Below, piece by piece: positions 59,400-64,000 of a DNA stretch of 64,000 nt. How positions within the stretch are numbered: position 1 is the first letter of the stretch; the number at the start of each line of letters is the position of its first letter. The DNA is taken from positions 372,001-436,000 of the forward strand of contig BCJJ01000020.1 of the NCBI GenBank assembly GCA_039545355.1, given 5' to 3'. This DNA comes from Trichosporon coremiiforme. Lineage: Eukaryota; Basidiomycota; Tremellomycetes; Trichosporonales; Trichosporonaceae. The notes under the pieces are model-generated. The model was not told the DNA's origin. It ran no database searches and worked only from the letters and a program-made list of their open reading frames with translations. Position numbers and translations under genes: made by a program.

Positions 59400-60576
59400 A
59401 TGGCCCTTCCTGCTCTCTCTGGTGTTGAGGCCTCTAAGCGTCTGGCTGCTTACGCCGCCGTCGACCGTCACGTACTCAAGGGCTCTAAGGTTCGTCAAGG
59501 TGGAGGCACGTCATAGACAGCCCTGACAGACTTTGAGTGCTGCCCAGACTGTTTCTGAAACGCAGAGAACCGCATCTGTGCAGGAGGACTGGCTTGATGC
59601 TTGTGCCGAATTGAAGCAGTGTTGTACAGCTCCCATGAAGGACTCCCAGCTAACTCCCAGCTCGTTGGCATTGGCTCCGGCTCGACCGTTCCTTATGTTG
59701 TCGACCGCATCGTCCAGCAGGGTGTTGAGGCCAACAAGGACCGTCTCTTCTTCCCTACTGGTGAGATTTCGCTCGCATGTCCGAGGAGTGGACGGTGAAC
59801 TACTGCGCCACTATTATCCTGGCTGATGTTATTGATGCTGGTGGTATCCTACACCTGAGCTGACATTCCAGGCTTCCAGTCGAAGCAGCTCATCATCGAC
59901 GCCGGACTTCAGCTCGGTGACGTCGACCAGTACACCCGCCTCGATGTGTGCATCGACGGTGCCGACGAGTGAGCTCTCAGCTGGCTGTGCCGTTCACTAT
60001 TGCTAACGGAAAGGGTCGACGCCCAGCTGAACTCGATCAAGGGCGGTGGTGCCTGCCAGCTTCGCGAGAAGGTTCTCGCTGACATGTCGGACGTCTGGGT
60101 CACTGTCGCCGACTTCCGCAAGAACTCTGAGATTCTTGGCCAGAACGTGAGTCCTGATTAGTGAAGAGTATCGCCAGTCCCTTTGCTATCAATCATCCAC
60201 CTTTGAGGCCTCCCTACATCAGCTAACATCGCAGTGGAAGCAGGGTATCCCCATCGAGGTCGTCCCCTTCGCGTACGTCCAGGTCATCGACCGGTTACAG
60301 AAGGCTGGTGGTGCCCCCGTCCTGCGCATGGGCAAGGCCAAGGCCGGCCCCGTCGTTAGCGACAACGGCAACTTCATCGTCGACTGCCCCTTCCCCGAGG
60401 AGATGATGCGCGACCCCTTCAAGCTCCTCACCAACCTGAAGCTCATCACTGGTGTCGTCGAGGTTGGTCTCTTCTGTGGCCTCGCCAAGGCCGCCTACTT
60501 CGGCAACGAGGATGGCACCGTCACCATCCGCACGCTCACCGGCACCGAGCAGATGACGGAGTCCCCAACAGCCTAG
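59400..60576 (+). CDS. RKI1: Ribose-5-phosphate isomerase A
   Basis: Five exons (59400-59489, 59661-59760, 59872-59968, 60014-60146, 60235-60576) give 253 residues. It interconverts ribose-5-phosphate and ribulose-5-phosphate in the non-oxidative pentose phosphate pathway. Motifs in order are [16 protein letters not shown] (phosphate loop), [15 protein letters not shown] with the catalytic Asp, and [15 protein letters not shown] with the active-site Lys and general-base Glu. Then come [20 protein letters not shown] and [10 protein letters not shown]. The end [20 protein letters not shown] is standard. Intron 1 has an unusual donor gttcgt; it was accepted because the acceptor gctaactcccag restores the family frame exactly. 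The C-terminus is slightly extended ([15 protein letters not shown]). Confidence 0.95.
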
Positions 60577-60744
60577 CCAGTCCTGCCTTCTCCGACGTAT
60601 GCCTGCGCATTCCCACGCTCTCGCCTGCCTACTACCCGCCCCTGGTGTAACTTTGCGTACCGACCTCTCAAGCCTTGCGCAAGTCCAGCTAGAATGACGC
60701 CTTATGCATCGATGCACACCTGTCTACTACCGACTTTTATGGAT

Positions 60745-62225
60745 TTACTTCTGCTTCTCAACCTCCTTGACCATCTCAGGGACGGCGTCGAAGAGGTCAG
60801 CAACGAGACCAACGTCGGCGACCTGGAAGATGGGGGCGTCGGCGTCCTTGTTGATGGCGACGATCATCTTGGACTCCTTCATACCAGCAAGGTGCTGAAT
60901 GGCACCCGAGATACCGATGGCAATGTAGAGCTCGGGGGCGACGACCTTACCGGTCTGGCCGACCTGGAGCGAGTTGTCGGCGTAGCCGGCGTCGACGGCG
61001 GCACGAGAGGCACCAATAGCTGAAAAACGAGTTAGCCGAGTTAACACGGACAATCTTGCAAATCGCTCGGAAACTTACCAGCACCAAGAGCGTCAGCGAG
61101 GGGCTCAAGAACGGAGTCGAACTGGTCCTTGCTCTTGAGGGCACGGCCACCGGAGACAACACGGGGAGCCGAGCCGAGGTCGGGGCGGGACGAAACGACG
61201 ATCTCCTCGTTGACGAACTCAGTAGGGGCTAAACGTCAGCTATGTTCTTCAGTGGACCGCAAGCGGCTTCCACCCTTGCTCCTGCGCGTGAAAGCGACGC
61301 CGGCAAAGTCATCAGGACTCACTGGAAGCCTCGGTAGCGGAAACCTCCTCAACGGCGGCGGAGCCACCCTCGGCATTAGCCTTGTCGAAGGCAGTGGTAC
61401 GGACGGTGACGACCTTGACGGAGTCCTTGGGACCAGACTTGAGCTTGAGGATGGCGTTACCGGCGTAGATAGGGCGAGTGAAGGTGTCCTCACCCTCGAG
61501 GGCGATGATGTCCGAGATCTAAAGGTGAGCATGGCGCACGGAGCGGACTTCGGCTTTTTGGTTCGGGAATCTCTGTGGGCTGCCGCCAAAGGTTCCAGAT
61601 TACAACTTACCATGGAGACATCGAGAGTACCGGCGAGGCGGGGGAAGATGTTCTTGCCGGCAGCGGTGTGGGCACCAAGAAGGTGAGTAGCACCCTTGGA
61701 CTTGACGACCTCGGCGAGAAGGGGAGCGACGTCTGAGTCGAGTCAGCTTTCGGAGTCGACGCCGATTGCATCATTAAGTACTTACTCTCAGCGATGCCGT
61801 GCGAGTAGGCGTCCGAGGCGACGGTGTAGACCTTGGACAGGCCGTCGATCCTGATCGTCAGCGAGAGCTGCGAGAGTCGATGTGGACCCCGGCTCCTGAG
61901 TTGGAGCTAGAGCTACATCCCTACGCACTTCTTAACCTCCTCAAGAACACCGTCGACGTCAGCCTTGGAGCCAACGACGATGCCAGACACCTGCACACTT
62001 GTCAGCATGTTTGATCCAGGGCTGCCCCGCTCGTGGGTGCGCCTTGCCTAGCGTTCTACTCACGTCTCCGCCGATAGACTTGGCGGCAGTGACTGCGCTG
62101 AGGGAACCAGCATTCAGCTTGCCTCCCTTCTGCTCGAGGAAGACGAGCGTCGAGGCGAGGCGGCGCTGAGTGACAGTCGAAAGACGAGCGGCGCGGAGGG
62201 CGGAGTGACGAGTGGCGGTGAGCAT
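60745..62225 (-). CDS. ETFA: Electron transfer flavoprotein alpha subunit, mitochondrial
   Basis: Seven exons (62225-62064, 61990-61929, 61850-61786, 61732-61611, 61518-61323, 61228-61079, 61019-60745) give 343 residues. The N-terminus [20 protein letters not shown] is an Arg-rich mitochondrial presequence, followed at once by [15 protein letters not shown]. Domain I has [20 protein letters not shown]. The FAD domain has [40 protein letters not shown] and the ETF-alpha signature [20 protein letters not shown], then [16 protein letters not shown] alpha/beta carries electrons from matrix acyl-CoA dehydrogenases to ETF-ubiquinone oxidoreductase, so it serves beta-oxidation and amino-acid breakdown. 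The gene converges on RKI1, with 168 bp between stops. All junctions keep the signature blocks in frame. Confidence 0.95.
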
Positions 62226-63667
62226 TTTGGTGGATTGGTGAGATGTCAAAACGACAGATCGGCGCGGTTCAAGGTTGAGTTCCACACAGTCTGGTACTTC
62301 GGCTAAGAGGCGAGCGAGGGCAAAAGCACGGAACGGGCCTTATCCATAGACCGGTCCAGCTGCCCGCCTCCGTGTATTCCCCCTCGGTTAAAGAGCGTCC
62401 GACCCTCCCCAATCGAATACTGATACGCAGAATAACACGTCAATTTTCGGAGCTTAATCCTTGCTGACTCGCTTATCATCTCTAATCGCCTGATATCATC
62501 ATCGGATCGTGGAATGCTCAACGGAACTCTGCAGCAATAGTCTTCGGCCGTTTGAGCGTTGAGAGGGAGAGGAGGGCGCTCGGAAAAGACTTTCGCAACA
62601 GCCATAGTCTCCCCGTGTGAGCTCCTGGTAGTTTGGATCCATTACGGTGTGTTCAGCAGTAGACTATCATTACCGCTTTTTATCGGCCGAAAAGCGGCGA
62701 AGTAGGCTTTCGATTCTCGGTAATCTTCTGAACCGCGAACTGCACGAAATCTACCACATCTCAAGGACGGACAGCTCACACCTGTGGACTCACGGTTGCC
62801 ACGTTGCCACAGTTGTTGCTAGATGTGAGACAGTGAGCACGCTAGTGCGATGATGCAACAGCTCGGAGCTCCGCTCGCTGGTCGTGGGCGGCGCTGGGCT
62901 AAGCGTGCTCGGCGGTCGCGCAGTCTTCACGGGCATGAATGGTATACTGGATGGACGACAGGTTGCGCCTCTCACCTCACGTTGTACTTGTGCCCAGTCG
63001 GCTGACCCTCTGTCTGCTACGCAATACCTTCGATATATGTGCATGCGGTGGGAGGGCGCTGAGGGGAAGGAATATGGCGGCTTGTCCGCTGTCTTCCTTC
63101 TGTTTAGCTTCCAAAGGCTGGCTAGGATTTGAATCGCTGCAGAGGTCTCCATTGTCTTTGCTATAGGGAACCTAAGCCTTGAGACGAAGAAGCCCGTGCC
63201 CAGGAGAACACGTTGGCCAGATACAGGTATTGGGACGGAACAGGGGCGTGTGTGATTTCTTTCTGGAACGCTCACAGTGTGTCAGGTACCGCTGTGCGGA
63301 ACACTCGCTTGCGGACAACGAACGCCTTGGCCACATTGTATACCCCACGTGCAATCAAGGCTACAGTGCGCATGGGGGATGATGCGTGGCAAAGAGAGGG
63401 GAGCAACCGCGAAGGGTGGGACATTGCATTGGATCGATGAATCGCCAGCCCTGGTCATCCTCCTCTGTGTCTGCTTTCAGGCCATGGACCCTCGATGCCC
63501 TCTTCCATCACCCATCTTCATCGGGATCTCCCCCTTTGCCCCATGACCTAGTAGCCTCTCTCTCTAACTCATCCCGCCAGATCACGCCGAGCGCCTTGTC
63601 ACTCGAGTAGCCCGACGCAAGCGCCTTCGATTCGTCCGAACGCCACCTTCTCGCGGCCATTGTCGAC
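62226..63667. other. Divergent intergenic region, ETFA / unidentified gene
   Basis: 1.4 kb with no supported gene. A minus-strand frame of 100 codons (62605-62303) has no motif and is probably chance. The CT-rich 63470-63660 segment fits a leader of the next gene. Confidence 0.5.
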
Positions 63668-64000
63668 ATGACCACTGAGAAGAAGGTGAGTGATATTACC
63701 AGAGCATGTCTTTGCCCGTGGCCTACCTTAGCTGGACACTTTGTTTCGCTCGTAGCTACTGTTATAGCTGACGCAGAGAGGAGGCGAGGAGAACTTAGCC
63801 GTTGCCAGTGATAGCCTCTCGAGCGTCGTCTAATGTGTGCGACAAACCGCAAACGATTTGCAAAGGCAAGATCCTTCTGGGGCAAAAAAAACGGCGCTGA
63901 CCTTCTACCCCTTTCCTTGCACCGCCGCGTCGTCTCTCCCTCCTCCAACGCCGAGGGAAGCGTCAGCGACGGCAAGCCGCACTCCATCAGCTTCAGCGCA
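63668..64000 (+). CDS. Unidentified protein, N-terminal exons only
   Basis: The ATG at 63668 opens six codons (MTTEKK) before a clear GTGAGT donor. The best continuation is an acceptor at 63865 (gcaaag), which is phase-compatible and leaves an open frame to the window edge: ARSFWGKKNGADLLPLSLHR, then RVVSPSSNAEGSVSDGKPHS. A ctaat branch-like site lies about 33 bp before the acceptor. The peptide is Ser-rich and basic, like a disordered N-terminus; no family can be named. Other acceptors in the 180-nt interval hit stop codons in this frame. The start exon is only 18 nt, and a CT-rich leader precedes it. Confidence 0.5.

Noticed and set aside
62303..62605. 100-codon minus frame upstream of ETFA
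   Set aside because: No motif or conserved pattern, and it lies in the likely ETFA promoter.

Overview
The window looks like nuclear DNA of a basidiomycete yeast, most likely a tremellomycete and possibly Trichosporonales (inference from style, not from a search). Coding exons are GC-rich. Nearly every gene is split by short GT-AG introns (about 35-310 nt), many with a CTAAC-like branch site just upstream of the acceptor. Predicted proteins are typical fungal core proteins: the ARP2 C-terminus, mitochondrial adenylate kinase, GAR1, uL4m, RPS16, a SUN-domain protein, SNT2, NAD-glutamate dehydrogenase, RAD21, ribose-5-phosphate isomerase and ETF alpha. I rebuilt exon structures by hand from splice signals, frame and family motifs; none is backed by transcripts.

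Layout. 1-23.8 kb is gene-dense: ARP2 end (+), hotdog thioesterase (-), LURP1/tubby-like protein (+), about 3.2 kb without a gene, MFS permease (+), adenylate kinase (-) divergent from GAR1 (+), a single-exon protein with a FAR1-like zinc-binding domain (-), a SWIM+RING protein (-) divergent from a protein with a dsRBM-like C-terminus (+), a NIPA-type Mg transporter (+), uL4m (-), RPS16 (+). 24.9-28.1 kb holds a SUN-domain nuclear-envelope protein. 28.1-41.2 kb is a gene desert with visibly lower GC, homopolymer runs and repeats; its only convincing gene is a Zn2Cys6 transcription factor at 34.0-35.4 kb, isolated by about 5.8 kb on each side. 41.2-44.5 kb is an uninterrupted 1076-codon ORF derived from a Ty1/copia element, with Gag, two zinc knuckles and reverse transcriptase/RNase H-like regions but no protease or integrase and no visible LTRs. 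It converges on SNT2 with only 86 bp between. GDH2 follows (48.9-52.4 kb), then about 4 kb without a gene, RAD21, a frameshifted septin fragment, RKI1, ETFA, and the first exons of an unidentified gene running off the right edge.

The genes are mostly unrelated housekeeping functions with no metabolic cluster. Two divergent pairs share short promoters: adenylate kinase/GAR1, with three CACGTG boxes, and SWIM-RING/dsRBM-like. The most interesting items are the copia-derived ORF, which looks domesticated, the six ambiguous bases in GDH2 that can all be synonymous, the septin pseudogene, and the isolated transcription factor in the repeat-bearing desert.
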